Assembly (NCBI GenBank): GCA_030638305.1
Contig: DAOWEW010000187.1
Location: forward strand, 1-11,021
Direction of reading: 5' to 3'
Length of the DNA stretch: 11,021 nt
Source: Desulfobacteraceae bacterium
GTDB taxonomy: Bacteria; Desulfobacterota; Desulfobacteria; Desulfobacterales; ETH-SRB1
Both the position numbers and the translations under genes were made by a program. Under the pieces are notes generated by a model. It searched no databases and was not told where the DNA came from. It was given only the letters and a program-made list of their open reading frames with translations. This document shows, in pieces, positions 1 to 7,624 of this stretch (within the stretch, counting starts at the first letter, position 1; the number at the start of each line of letters is the position of its first letter).

Positions 1-1707
1 AAATATGCTGAATCGGAGATCGGTACAATCAGGAAAGGTTGCAGAGAATGTATCCGAATAGCTCTTGTATATCCCAACAAATATCATGTTGGAATGTCCA
101 ACCTTGGTTTCCAGACAGTATATCATTTATTAAACAATATTAAAAATGTTGTGTGTGAAAGATCTTTTCTGCCTGATACAACTGATTTGACCGGAGCCAA
201 AATAACAACTATAGAATCAGGAAGACAAATTTCCGATTTTGATATTATCAGTTTTTCGATTTCATTTGAGAATGACTACCCAAACCTTCTGACCATTTTA
301 GAGAAAGCAAATATCCCCTTGCATTCAAGTGATAGAGGAACCCCCCATCCTCTTGTTATTGCAGGGGGAGTCGCCTGTTTTTTAAACCCGGAACCGATTT
401 CATCATTTATTGATTGTTTTTTGATCGGGGAGGCAGAATTGATGCTTCCCCAATTTATTGACAGCTTTGATAATAATATAAGCAGAAGATCTCTTTTAAA
501 AAATATAGCACGCAAAGTATCAGGTGCTTACGTACCGGCGTTTTACGAATCAACCTATAACAAAAATGGAACAATTCGTTCTTTTGAACCATTACTTGAT
601 GTCCCTGCCAAAATCAGGCGGACGTATATAGAAGACCTTTCCCGTATTTCAACATGCAGCAGTATAATAACCCCGCATACTACTTTTGATAATACATTTT
701 TGATAGAAACCGGCAGAGGCTGTCCGCATGGCTGCCGCTTCTGCAGTGCCGGATATATTTACAGGCCTCCGCGATTCAGGCCTTTCTCCGTTATTGCAAA
801 ATGTATGGACCAGGGAATTTTGCTTACCAGTAAAATTGGTCTTGTTGGAGCTGCGGTTTCAGATTTTCCGGAGATAAAAGAACTTTACGATTATGTTAAT
901 AATAAGGATATCAGACTATCGTTCAGCTCTCTGAGGGCTGACTCCCTTTGCCCCGAGCTTATATCGCTACTGAGACAAAGCAAAGTCAAAACCGCAACGA
1001 TTGCTCCTGATGCCGGATCTGAACGTATGCGCAGGGTAATCAACAAGGGCATTACAGAAGAGGAAATACTTAATGCCGCTGAGGCCCTTGTTGCAGGCGG
1101 CATTCCAAACTTAAAGCTCTATTTCATGATTGGTCTTCCAACAGAAACAATGGATGATGTCGAAGCTGTCATAAAACTGTGCAAAAAAATAAAGCAGCAA
1201 TTTCTCAAAGTTAGCAGAAGCATGAAACGAATAGGAGAAATAACGGTAAGTGTTAATTCTTTTGTGCCAAAGCCTTTTACACCTTTTCAGTGGGCAGCAA
1301 TGGATAATGAACAGACACTGAAAAAGAAAATAAAGATGATAAAGCATGGTTTAAAAAAAGTTGCCAATATCCGTGTTCATGCGGATATACCGCGCTGGGC
1401 TTTTATCCAGGCTATGTTTTCACGCGGTGACCGCAGGATTTCAGAAATTCTGACTCTGGCTGATAAAAACCAGGGAAACTGGGCGCAAACACTTAAAGAA
1501 ACATCAATAAATCCGGGTTTTTATGCGCTGCGGGAGCGATCTTTAGACGAATTGCTTCCCTGGGATTTTATAGATCATGGTGTAACTAAGTCTTTTCTGA
1601 AACATGAATACAAGAAGGCCCTGGATGGCAAAAAAACTCCACCATGCCCTATGGAATCATGCAGTGTTTGCGGGGTATGCAAAAACTTCCAGTATAACAT
1701 TCCTTAA
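1..1707 (+). CDS. TIGR03960-type B12-binding radical SAM protein, 5' partial
   Basis: The reading frame is open from base 1, so the gene is cut by the left edge and 568 C-terminal codons are visible. The ATG at 94 is internal: it lies inside the continuous family-like stretch IALVYPNKYHVGMSNLGFQ. A degenerate Rossmann-like, cobalamin-binding-type region comes first, with PLVIAGGVACFLNPEP and FLIGEAE. The radical SAM cluster motif CxxxCxxC follows (GRGCPHGCRFC, Cys at visible codons 241, 245 and 248), expected to bind a 4Fe-4S cluster and S-adenosylmethionine. Later family signatures are IAPDAGSERMRRVINKG and YFMIGLPTET. The C-terminus carries a second cysteine set, CX5CX2CX2C (codons 549-560), which may hold another cluster. 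The substrate of this family is not known to me. Many relatives carry or adjoin a DUF2344 domain; none is visible here. The gene converges on the next one with a 4-base overlap. Confidence 0.9.
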   Translation, partial: KYAESEIGTIRKGCRECIRIALVYPNKYHVGMSNLGFQTVYHLLNNIKNVVCERSFLPDTTDLTGAKITTIESGRQISDFDIISFSISFENDYPNLLTILEKANIPLHSSDRGTPHPLVIAGGVACFLNPEPISSFIDCFLIGEAELMLPQFIDSFDNNISRRSLLKNIARKVSGAYVPAFYESTYNKNGTIRSFEPLLDVPAKIRRTYIEDLSRISTCSSIITPHTTFDNTFLIETGRGCPHGCRFCSAGYIYRPPRFRPFSVIAKCMDQGILLTSKIGLVGAAVSDFPEIKELYDYVNNKDIRLSFSSLRADSLCPELISLLRQSKVKTATIAPDAGSERMRRVINKGITEEEILNAAEALVAGGIPNLKLYFMIGLPTETMDDVEAVIKLCKKIKQQFLKVSRSMKRIGEITVSVNSFVPKPFTPFQWAAMDNEQTLKKKIKMIKHGLKKVANIRVHADIPRWAFIQAMFSRGDRRISEILTLADKNQGNWAQTLKETSINPGFYALRERSLDELLPWDFIDHGVTKSFLKHEYKKALDGKKTPPCPMESCSVCGVCKNFQYNIP

Positions 1708-2723
1708 AAATTGGTATCAGATACGGAAATCACTTCTATCTTTTTAATTGACTTTACATGCCGGTCTGCCATGAGATCGCCTGGCTGCACCAGGACGAAC
1801 TTTCCCCCTTTTTCAATGGGCTGACCGTTAATCCTGTCCGCAATAATCATGCGCTCTCCCGCGGGATTGAAAAATATCTCTCCATACGAAAAAAGAGCTC
1901 TGTAACCGTCAGGCGCCGAGATCAGGAATACCTTGCACAAATCAGGCGCTATGCCTGCCTTATTGAGAATAGTTTTGAAATAGACTCCTTCAACCTTGTC
2001 AATCCCGTGATACCCTTTGCCCTCTCCTAAATGTTTGATCTTCATTACTCTCCGTGGATAAGCTGACAAATTTTTGAAAGTCAAAGTTTTCCCTACTGTA
2101 TCCCTGATGGTGAATTCCGGCGAAAAAAGTTTTTTTAGTTTTTTTGCAGGCATTTTTGGACGCAAATCCAAGACCTCAATTGACACAACCTCTTCTAAGG
2201 AACGATCCGCATATGTATCACCGCTTATCACGAGTTTCGGAAACCCGATTTTTCGATGAAGCTGGTCTAACCGGGGTTTATAGACTTCAGGAGTGTGGCA
2301 GGTCTTGCAATCATGGTGAGGCATTATCGGGACTGCCGAAGTGGCCACAATGATTTCGCTCGGGTTCCTGTAAAACACTTCTCCCCAAGAAAGGGCAATC
2401 TGTTTTCCCTGCCTGTTGCGTACCAGAATAGCTAAATCCACATTTTTTGAAAATTCTGTCTCTTCTTTTGCAATTGAGGTAAGTTCGAGCAAAGTTCTTA
2501 AGGGGACGCCATTGTAATAGAACACACCACTGTATGCGCCGGTTTCCGTTACTTCATTGAGTTGAACCTGTATGGATTGATATTTGTTAATGTCCTCAAT
2601 AGTCAGGTTTAAAGGCTGTTTGACCAGGCCGGTAATGCTCAAGATGGATGGAGAAGCAGAAAAACTTTCAGCAGCACAAAAGAGTGCGCCAAATAATAAA
2701 AGCCACGCGAATTTTTTTACCAT
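1704..2723 (-). CDS. Secreted duplicated SUOX-fold-like protein with one CXXCH haem motif
   Basis: The 339-residue protein has a signal peptide (about 1-23, MVKKFAWLLLFGALFCA then SFSA), so it is probably periplasmic. It holds two related domains of the oxidoreductase molybdopterin-binding (sulfite-oxidase) type, about 27-187 and 203-334. They align at NGVPLRTLLELTSI / EGVYFKTILNKAGI, at SWGEVFYRNP / SYGEIFFNPA, and at VISGDTYADRS / VQPGDLMADRH. Domain 1 alone contains HHDCKTCH (Cys139, Cys142, His143), a CXXCH c-type haem site, in a loop where domain 2 has no cysteine. I see no sulfite-oxidase-like cysteine ligand for molybdenum in domain 1, and domain 2 has only Cys263, so catalysis with molybdopterin is doubtful. 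A ligand-binding or electron-transfer role is inferred. The gene follows the TonB receptor by 17 bases with a strong AGGGGGG ribosome site, implying one operon. Confidence 0.75.
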   Translation of the reverse strand: MVKKFAWLLLFGALFCAAESFSASPSILSITGLVKQPLNLTIEDINKYQSIQVQLNEVTETGAYSGVFYYNGVPLRTLLELTSIAKEETEFSKNVDLAILVRNRQGKQIALSWGEVFYRNPSEIIVATSAVPIMPHHDCKTCHTPEVYKPRLDQLHRKIGFPKLVISGDTYADRSLEEVVSIEVLDLRPKMPAKKLKKLFSPEFTIRDTVGKTLTFKNLSAYPRRVMKIKHLGEGKGYHGIDKVEGVYFKTILNKAGIAPDLCKVFLISAPDGYRALFSYGEIFFNPAGERMIIADRINGQPIEKGGKFVLVQPGDLMADRHVKSIKKIEVISVSDTNF

Positions 2724-2740
2724 GCCGAAATTCCCCCCTA

Positions 2741-4762
2741 TCAGTATCTTAGTGTCAATCCTGCCAGAAAGTTTCTTCCAGGCATCGGGCCGCTCCCCTC
2801 ATCATAGTTTTTGTCGGTTATATTTCTCACATCAAGAAAGAGTTCTGACCCTACGCCCCACAGTCTGCCGAGTTTCTGGCTGACCCTGGCATTGATCAGA
2901 AAAAAGTCAGGACATTTCATGGTGTTGTTGTCGTCATACTCAAACTGTCTCTGGGTGTACGATGCCTGAAGATTCGTGGAAAGGCCGAAGGGAAATTGAT
3001 AACGGACATCAAGGTTCAGCCTGTGTCGAGGCCTGCCTTCCAGTTCCCTGTTGTTATTTTTTTTATCCCTGGTTGAGAGATACGTATAATTCGCCCCAAC
3101 CCGAAAACGATCCGTAATATTCATGTCAAGGCCCGTCTCCACCCCTTGAATGGTGGCTTCCCCTATATTCACATAAATCGGGTCGTCTCCAATTGTGTCT
3201 TGATAGATCATGTCGTCAATGTCGTTATAGAAGTAGGAGATCGACCCTTTGAGAAATGTAGTAAAATAGTGTTCCGCTCCAACCTCATAGCAAATGGTCT
3301 TTTGGGGATCAAGATCGGGATTTCCCCCGGCATGCTTGCTATATAATTCCTTTAGTTGGGGGAACCTGGTTTTTTTTCCAATTGAGGCATGCAAGATAGT
3401 CTTATCGGTGAGGTCAAATACCACTCCTCCCTGAGGATTTATCGTATCAATATTGTCTGGCAGCGGTTGCCCGTACGCCTCTTTGGGGTCATAGTAGTCG
3501 TAGCTCACACCAAAAACAAAGGATAACCTCTCCGTAGGTCTGATTTCATCTTCAAGGGCACAGGTATAAGTGTCTGCTTCGGATTCCTCTTCCGGCTGCC
3601 ATCCCGGACTGTCCCAGCCCTTTATAACACTAAAGCTATCTCCATCAAGATAGTCTTTTTGCTTATGGTTGTCCTTGATATAATTGAACCCTATCTTTAA
3701 GAGACTTAATTTGCCAAAGTCAAGACATGTATGAAGCTCTCCTCCAATTGAGTAGTCGTCGTACTCGCTCTCCTCGAACCACTTCTTTTTTGTCTGGTGA
3801 TTATCATCCCAGCTCACGTCAACAATTGTATCCTCGTGGTCTACATAAAAAGCCCGGGCTTTAATTGTTAGCAGCTCATTAAACTTTTTTTCACCTACAA
3901 AATTGAGGTGCCACTGGTCCCACCTGGAAAATGCCCAGTAACGGTCATATTCCGTAGGACATCCCCGCTCATTGTTATGATAGTCAAAAGAGAGATAGAC
4001 CTTTGTGTCTTTATCAGGTTCATAGCCGATTTTCGCATTCACGGTTCTCTTTATGTAATCACTTAAATCCCGTTTTCCTCTGTCTTCATGGTATTCTGAA
4101 TCCTTTCCTACCCACTTGCTGTTCTCATCAAAATCGTCCGATAGCCTGAACCCGCCGGATTCTCGATAACCGTATGTGAACCAGTAGTTGAACTTCCCTG
4201 CTGTAGCGCCATGATTAAAGATGTAATTCCTGGCGTTATAGTCACCGAAAGAGGTGGTAAATTCGGTGACCGGTTCCTTGCTGCCTTTTTTGGTGATGAT
4301 ATTTATTACCCCACCCATGGTATTGGCCCCATAAAGGACAGAAGATGCACCCTTGGTAACGGTAATTTTGGCAATTGAGTCCACGGGAATAAGGGAAAGA
4401 TCCAGGGATCCAAAGTAGGTCTCATGGGCAGGAACTCCATCAATCAGGACCTTTACATCTTCTTGACTAAATCCCCTGATATTCACAAAGGACTGGCCCT
4501 TTCCCCCTGTTTGCACATCAACACCGGAGACATGATCTAATGCCTGGGCTACTGTCTGTGCGCCCCGTGCCTTGATATCCCGGACGGATATCTCGGTCAC
4601 GGTTGTTGCAAGACTTACTGCCTCTTTCTTTGCGGTCACCACCACCTCCCCCAGTTCAAACACCGAAGCTCCCGCCTCTTTTTCCTGAGCAAGGGAAGGG
4701 CTTGCTATAAAGAAAATAGAAATAAACGAACAAACAATTGCCAGACCATACTTTTTGAACAT
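2741..4762 (-). CDS. TonB-dependent outer-membrane receptor
   Basis: This is a 673-residue receptor if started at the ATG at 4762. That start has AAAGGAAAGAAG upstream and gives a clean signal peptide (MFKKYGLAIVCSFISIFFIA, SPSLA cut, about residue 25). A GTG at 4795 would add 11 lysine-rich residues but lacks a good ribosome site. A TonB-box-like segment, LGEVVVTAKK (37-46), precedes the plug, which shows FVNIRGFS (92-99), VLIDGVPA (105-112) and SVLYGANTMGGVINIITK (141-158). The remainder fits a 22-strand barrel ending in AGLTLRY with a terminal aromatic residue, the usual outer-membrane assembly signal. Such receptors import metal chelates, vitamins or other large ligands using TonB energy. 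The substrate cannot be read from sequence. The neighbouring wtpA suggests molybdate or tungstate, free or chelated (inference); siderophore or corrinoid uptake are alternatives. No cobalamin riboswitch signature is seen upstream. Confidence 0.93.
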   Translation of the reverse strand: MFKKYGLAIVCSFISIFFIASPSLAQEKEAGASVFELGEVVVTAKKEAVSLATTVTEISVRDIKARGAQTVAQALDHVSGVDVQTGGKGQSFVNIRGFSQEDVKVLIDGVPAHETYFGSLDLSLIPVDSIAKITVTKGASSVLYGANTMGGVINIITKKGSKEPVTEFTTSFGDYNARNYIFNHGATAGKFNYWFTYGYRESGGFRLSDDFDENSKWVGKDSEYHEDRGKRDLSDYIKRTVNAKIGYEPDKDTKVYLSFDYHNNERGCPTEYDRYWAFSRWDQWHLNFVGEKKFNELLTIKARAFYVDHEDTIVDVSWDDNHQTKKKWFEESEYDDYSIGGELHTCLDFGKLSLLKIGFNYIKDNHKQKDYLDGDSFSVIKGWDSPGWQPEEESEADTYTCALEDEIRPTERLSFVFGVSYDYYDPKEAYGQPLPDNIDTINPQGGVVFDLTDKTILHASIGKKTRFPQLKELYSKHAGGNPDLDPQKTICYEVGAEHYFTTFLKGSISYFYNDIDDMIYQDTIGDDPIYVNIGEATIQGVETGLDMNITDRFRVGANYTYLSTRDKKNNNRELEGRPRHRLNLDVRYQFPFGLSTNLQASYTQRQFEYDDNNTMKCPDFFLINARVSQKLGRLWGVGSELFLDVRNITDKNYDEGSGPMPGRNFLAGLTLRY

Positions 4763-4840
4763 AACAAACTTCTTTCCTTTCACTTTCTTCTTCACAACTT
4801 TATCTTTTATTCAACATAACTAATTCCACAAAAAAAGCTG

Positions 4841-4970
4841 TTAACGGTTAAGCCTCGTTCCTTACTTGCTCAGATTTCCTTGAAAAATATGTGACGATAG
4901 AACAATAACGGTTAATTAATGTCAATATTAATTTTAGATATGTTTTGAGAAAGAGCTATAATAACCGCTA
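4841..4970 (-). promoter_or_regulatory. Three TAACnGTTA-like operator candidates upstream of the TonB receptor
   Basis: A short palindrome recurs three times. TTAACGGTTAA at 4841-4851 is a perfect 11-base palindrome around a central G. TAACGGTTA is at 4906-4914. TAACCGCTA at 4962-4970 matches 8 of 9 when read on the minus strand (TAGCGGTTA). Centres are 64 and 56 bases apart. The middle copy lies inside the spacer directly downstream of a minus-strand TTGACA (4925-4920), where a bound protein would block a promoter; the matching -10 hexamer is weak (TTCTAT). The regulator encoded nearby is one possible binder. I cannot match the motif to a published molybdate or tungstate regulator site from memory. 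Confidence 0.45.
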
Positions 4971-5123
4971 CTAACTAATAATATCAGCTTATCATTTTTG
5001 GGGAATGAAGGTACAGGGGTTTTTGGGATCTTAATCGCCTATCGACAGGATGTTTATGCGCTACCTGATAAGAAGCAATATGAAACTTAAATCAGCGCCC
5101 TTGGGGCGGGCTTAAAAGATGAA

Positions 5124-5233
5124 CGTCCAACATCGAACGCCCAACATCGAATTTTGAATAAGGTATTCTGCCAATTTATAAACCGGCAGAGCGAAGCGAT
5201 TTCATCATTCGACGTTGGACGTTCGATGTTGGA
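5124..5233. repeat. MITE-like imperfect palindrome with internal 14-bp tandem repeats
   Basis: The left arm, 5126-5158, pairs with the right arm, 5201-5233, at 29 of 33 positions. Each arm is itself made of two near-identical 14-base units (CGTCCAACATCGAA then CGCCCAACATCGAA at 5124-5151; the mirror on the right). The centre holds a further CTGCC (5168-5172) / GGCAG (5185-5189) stem followed by AGCGAAGCGATT. I recall similar CCAACATCGAA palindromes scattered through Desulfobacterota genomes (memory, not a search). It would fold into a cruciform or a long RNA hairpin and could end wtpA transcription or be a non-autonomous mobile element. Confidence 0.7.
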
Positions 5234-5234
5234 G

Positions 5235-5263
5235 GGATATCAGTATCCTTCAGGCTATGCCTG
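5235..5263 (-). terminator. Small hairpins just downstream of wtpA
   Basis: Two short perfect stems lie directly after the wtpA stop: CAGGC-TAT-GCCTG (5251-5263) and GGATA-TCAG-TATCC (5235-5248). Neither is followed by a T-tract on the minus strand, so they are weak candidates for factor-independent termination. They may work together with the larger palindrome beyond them or only protect the 3' end of the message. Confidence 0.3.
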
Positions 5264-5270
5264 ATAACCT

Positions 5271-6251
5271 TTAATTTCTAACTTCTACCAGCTTCTTTAA
5301 AGGCACTGGGAGCAATTTTACGGCCTCTTCTGTAGACACGCGGCACGGCACAAAGGGCGGTTGACCCATCTCTTTTAATATTTTTAATCCCCCGTCAGGA
5401 TTGAGCAGATACTCAAGGAAAAGAATTGCCTCTTTTGGATTGCAACAATTTTTAATCATAGTAATGCCATAGGTGCAGGATTTGCCGATTCTATACATCC
5501 ATGTTCCTGGTTTTTTACCGGTCACTTTCACCCTGGCCTGTTTGTAAAACGTATCATATTTATAGTTGCCAAGGTTAATGTGATCATCAAGCTTTATATA
5601 TTTCAAATCATGCTGCACGGCAACAGAGAGATACTCCCAGGCATAGTCCATATTTCCGGTTTTTAGCAGAGAGACCAGCTCTACAGATTTCGGTCTTACA
5701 TTTTCTTTCGGGCAATTTGCGATTAGTTGATCATAAAGCCCGGGCTGTTCATAGAGTTTTTCTGCTAATTGCAACACCATAAGGCTCCGGTAGCCACAAG
5801 GGTCAAGGTTCGGATCGGAATGTCCCCAGATGACCCCTTTACGGCCCAGAATTTTGTACCAGTTGTCAGCATTGACCTCTTTTGCAAAACGGCTTTTGTT
5901 TGTATAACAGAGCACCAACTGGTTCGTTGCAAAACGGATGTTCCAAACAGCATATTGAGGAATCAGGGTCTTATCAATTATTTTAAAATCCGCAGCAGCC
6001 ATAATATCCGCCGGCTTGTGAAGCTCTGAAATCATGCGTGCCATCTTTGTGCTGCCGCCTGACTCCCTGAGCACGTCTATGTTTGGGTATTTTGCTTCAA
6101 ACAATTTTTCTATCCTGGCAAAAGGCACTGTTAAGCTACCGGCATGAAATATTATGACCTTCTCTTTTGCCGCAGCGATTGATACCGATAATATGCCGAC
6201 AAAGGCAGCAAGGGTTGTAATAAGAACTGTTTTTTTAATTAATCGTTTCAT
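5271..6251 (-). CDS. wtpA: Tungstate/molybdate ABC transporter substrate-binding protein WtpA
   Basis: This 326-residue periplasmic binding protein has a signal peptide (1-28, ending SIAAA). Family signatures are [12 protein letters not shown] (33-44), SGGSTKMAR (64-72), ADIMAAAD (81-88), [11 protein letters not shown] (145-155) and [10 protein letters not shown] (202-211). WtpA/archaeal ModA proteins bind tungstate or molybdate with two extra carboxylate ligands, giving six-fold coordination. Asp150 (or Asp146) and Glu206 are the likely counterparts here, judged from the motifs. It should deliver the oxyanion to an inner-membrane WtpB/WtpC permease, but neither is present in the window. The gene starts 12 bases after the regulator stop with an AGGAG site seven bases before the ATG, so the two are almost certainly co-transcribed. 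The WtpA rather than bacterial ModA type suggests high tungstate affinity, which is inference. Confidence 0.92.
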   Translation of the reverse strand: MKRLIKKTVLITTLAAFVGILSVSIAAAKEKVIIFHAGSLTVPFARIEKLFEAKYPNIDVLRESGGSTKMARMISELHKPADIMAAADFKIIDKTLIPQYAVWNIRFATNQLVLCYTNKSRFAKEVNADNWYKILGRKGVIWGHSDPNLDPCGYRSLMVLQLAEKLYEQPGLYDQLIANCPKENVRPKSVELVSLLKTGNMDYAWEYLSVAVQHDLKYIKLDDHINLGNYKYDTFYKQARVKVTGKKPGTWMYRIGKSCTYGITMIKNCCNPKEAILFLEYLLNPDGGLKILKEMGQPPFVPCRVSTEEAVKLLPVPLKKLVEVRN

Positions 6252-6263
6252 TGAAATCTCCTG

Positions 6264-7175
6264 TTAAATTCCTTGTGGGAAAATCACCTTGCCGCTTATA
6301 GTAACATCATAACCATCAAGATTTTTTGCCAGGTCAATAAAAGCCTGCTCATGGAGAAGACCTATAAAAAGCTGCACCCCTTTATCGAAAAATCTTTCTT
6401 TTGTGATAAGAAGATCGTAGCGTTCCCAGCGAACAGGAATAAATTCAAGGCCAAGAAGAGAGGCAACCGGCTTAATAGCGGGCCCGGCATCGGCACGGCC
6501 GGCTAATATTTCAAGGCCGACATCCATGTGCCGGTAAAGTTCAGTATTGTATCCTTTGAGTTTTTCGCATTTAATTCCTGCCTCCTTCAGCTTACGATCA
6601 AATAAAAGGCGTGTGCCGGTGCCGAGAGGGCGATTTACTATCCTGATTCCTGGCCGGGCAAAATCAATAATATCATTGATTTTTTTTGGGTTTCCTTTTT
6701 GAACCAGTATGCCCTGCTCACGTTTGCAGAAATTGACTACAGCCGGCATTTTTTCCAGTTCTTTGGTGGCAAAATCAAAATTGTATTCATTTTCATTGTC
6801 CTGAAGCAGATGGCTTGAAGCTATATGGCATAGATTTTGGCGCAGCGCACTCAATCCTCCCATGCTTCCCAGGTTTCCAAATACCGCAATATTACCGGGG
6901 AAGAGGGTATTAAAAAGGGAAATGGTTTTGTCTAAGAGAAGATCGTTACTTCCGGCTATTATAAGTAACCCATGGTAGGGCGGAAGTTGGCCTGCAGGCT
7001 CCGGATAATTAATTGTATTGGTCTCAATCCATTGCTCTACCAGTTTCAGCGGAAAAAGCCATTTGCCTGTAATTTTTGTTGCCGGAAGCCCCTTGTTCGC
7101 AACCAGCGTATATACCATCTTTTCGTTAATATCCAGAAACTGCGCAACCTCTCTGGTTGAAAGTAACTGTTTCAT
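6264..7175 (-). CDS. Helix-turn-helix regulator with PBP-like ligand-sensing domain
   Basis: The 303-residue protein has no signal peptide and is cytoplasmic. Residues 1-53 form an excisionase/MerR-like helix-turn-helix (LLSTREVAQFLDINEKMVYTL, then GLPATKITGKWLFP, a wing-like turn). Residues about 67-290 form a periplasmic-binding-protein-like domain of the PBP_like type, with IIAGSNDLLLD, GSMGGLSALRQN, NRPLGTGTRLLFDRKL and HMDVGLEILAGRADAGPAI. Such fusions often sit beside molybdate or tungstate transport genes and are thought to sense the transported ligand. The gene leads the wtpA operon, so control of oxyanion uptake is the natural inference. An AAAGGA ribosome site precedes the ATG. It is not a ModE: there is no MOP/TOBE domain. 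The ligand is unproven. Confidence 0.85.
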   Translation of the reverse strand: MKQLLSTREVAQFLDINEKMVYTLVANKGLPATKITGKWLFPLKLVEQWIETNTINYPEPAGQLPPYHGLLIIAGSNDLLLDKTISLFNTLFPGNIAVFGNLGSMGGLSALRQNLCHIASSHLLQDNENEYNFDFATKELEKMPAVVNFCKREQGILVQKGNPKKINDIIDFARPGIRIVNRPLGTGTRLLFDRKLKEAGIKCEKLKGYNTELYRHMDVGLEILAGRADAGPAIKPVASLLGLEFIPVRWERYDLLITKERFFDKGVQLFIGLLHEQAFIDLAKNLDGYDVTISGKVIFPQGI

Positions 7176-7299
7176 ATTTTATTTTCCTTTAGGAGACCTT
7201 TGAAAAACGCTGCCTTTTTGTTATTCCCATCTTCACACACTATTTACAGTAAAATTAAAGTCTCTTTACTTGACACAAAATTAATCAGAATCATTTCAG

Positions 7300-7328
7300 C
7301 TTATATTTAGCAGGTTACTATATGTCAA
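7300..7328 (-). promoter_or_regulatory. Sigma-70-type promoter candidate for the regulator-wtpA operon
   Basis: On the minus strand a perfect TTGACA (7328-7323) is followed after 17 bases by TATAAG (7305-7300), five of six matching the -10 consensus. The predicted leader is about 118 bases. The spacer contains TAGTAACCTGCTA (7320-7308 on this strand), an imperfect palindrome with a loose resemblance to the TAACCGCTA site upstream of the TonB receptor, so autoregulation is conceivable. Confidence 0.5.
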
Positions 7329-7490
7329 TATATTCTTTAGACTACTCCGACTTCTACCAAGAACAACCATGGCATACCAATAATTATCGACTTGACAGGC
7401 CCTTTAATGGGTGACCCCAAGTGTTCGCACTCTATATTATGAAATTTTGCAAAAGGTGTCATGCTTGTTGTGTTTTTTTCAGATTCATAC

Positions 7491-7519
7491 TTGAAAGGAA
7501 GAATGCTCTATGCCATAAT
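7491..7519 (+). promoter_or_regulatory. Promoter candidate for the cyclophilin gene
   Basis: TTGAAA (7491-7496) and CATAAT (7514-7519) are separated by 17 bases, each five of six to the sigma-70 consensus. The implied leader is about 100 bases and ends in an AAAAAAGGAAAAAT ribosome site before the ATG at 7625. Confidence 0.4.
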
Positions 7520-7624
7520 ACTCAGCTTGCCCATTCCCCATCTGGGAAAACTAAACTTATTATGTGTCGGAAGCAACTGGTAAAAAGGTAGAATAAACTC
7601 AATATTTAAAAAAGGAAAAATATC

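Larger units (their letters stand above)
4796..5270. other. Intergenic region upstream of the TonB receptor
   Basis: These 475 bases lie between wtpA and the TonB receptor and hold no credible gene. From the receptor side outward they contain three TAACnGTTA-like sites (4842-4970), one of them next to a minus-strand TTGACA hexamer (4925-4920), a stretch 4980-5095 in which I see nothing definite, a small CGCCC-TTG-GGGCG hairpin (5096-5108), and a MITE-like palindrome (5124-5233). The gap suggests that the receptor operon has its own promoter rather than being read through from wtpA. Confidence 0.6.
7176..7624. other. Divergent intergenic region between regulator and cyclophilin
   Basis: These 449 bases are AT-rich and hold no gene I can support. 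They contain a good promoter candidate facing the regulator (7300-7328), a weaker one facing the cyclophilin (7491-7519), and a short TTCCC-CATCT-GGGAA stem (7534-7548) inside the presumed cyclophilin leader. I see no riboswitch consensus in either leader. Confidence 0.5.

Noticed and set aside
94..96. ATG as the start of the radical SAM gene
   Set aside because: The same frame is open to base 1 and the upstream codons continue the conserved family sequence (IALVYPNKYHVG), so the true start is outside the window.
2673..2684. Lipoprotein signal (LFC) in the SUOX-like protein
   Set aside because: Phe at the position before the cysteine does not fit a lipobox, which needs a small residue; ordinary signal-peptidase cleavage after SFSA is more likely.
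4979..4995. Fur box (ATGATAAGCTGATATTA on the minus strand)
   Set aside because: It shares GATA half-sites with the Fur consensus but lacks the 6-1-6 arrangement and the symmetric ATC half, so the match is too weak to call.
4796..5120. Cobalamin or molybdenum-cofactor riboswitch upstream of the TonB receptor
   Set aside because: I looked for a B12-box-like GCCACTG and for a Moco-type folded core on the minus strand and saw neither; the notable signals are short palindromes instead.
5124..5151. CRISPR-like repeat
   Set aside because: The 14-base units are directly abutted with no spacer and are mirrored in a palindrome, so this is a MITE-like or REP-like element.
6264..7175. ModE-type regulator or a periplasmic binding protein
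   Set aside because: There is no MOP/TOBE domain and no signal peptide; the N-terminus is an excisionase-like helix-turn-helix, so it is a cytoplasmic regulator with a PBP-like sensor.
7534..7548. TTCCC-CATCT-GGGAA stem as a regulatory RNA
   Set aside because: Five base pairs in an AT-rich leader is within chance expectation and nothing around it supports a larger fold.
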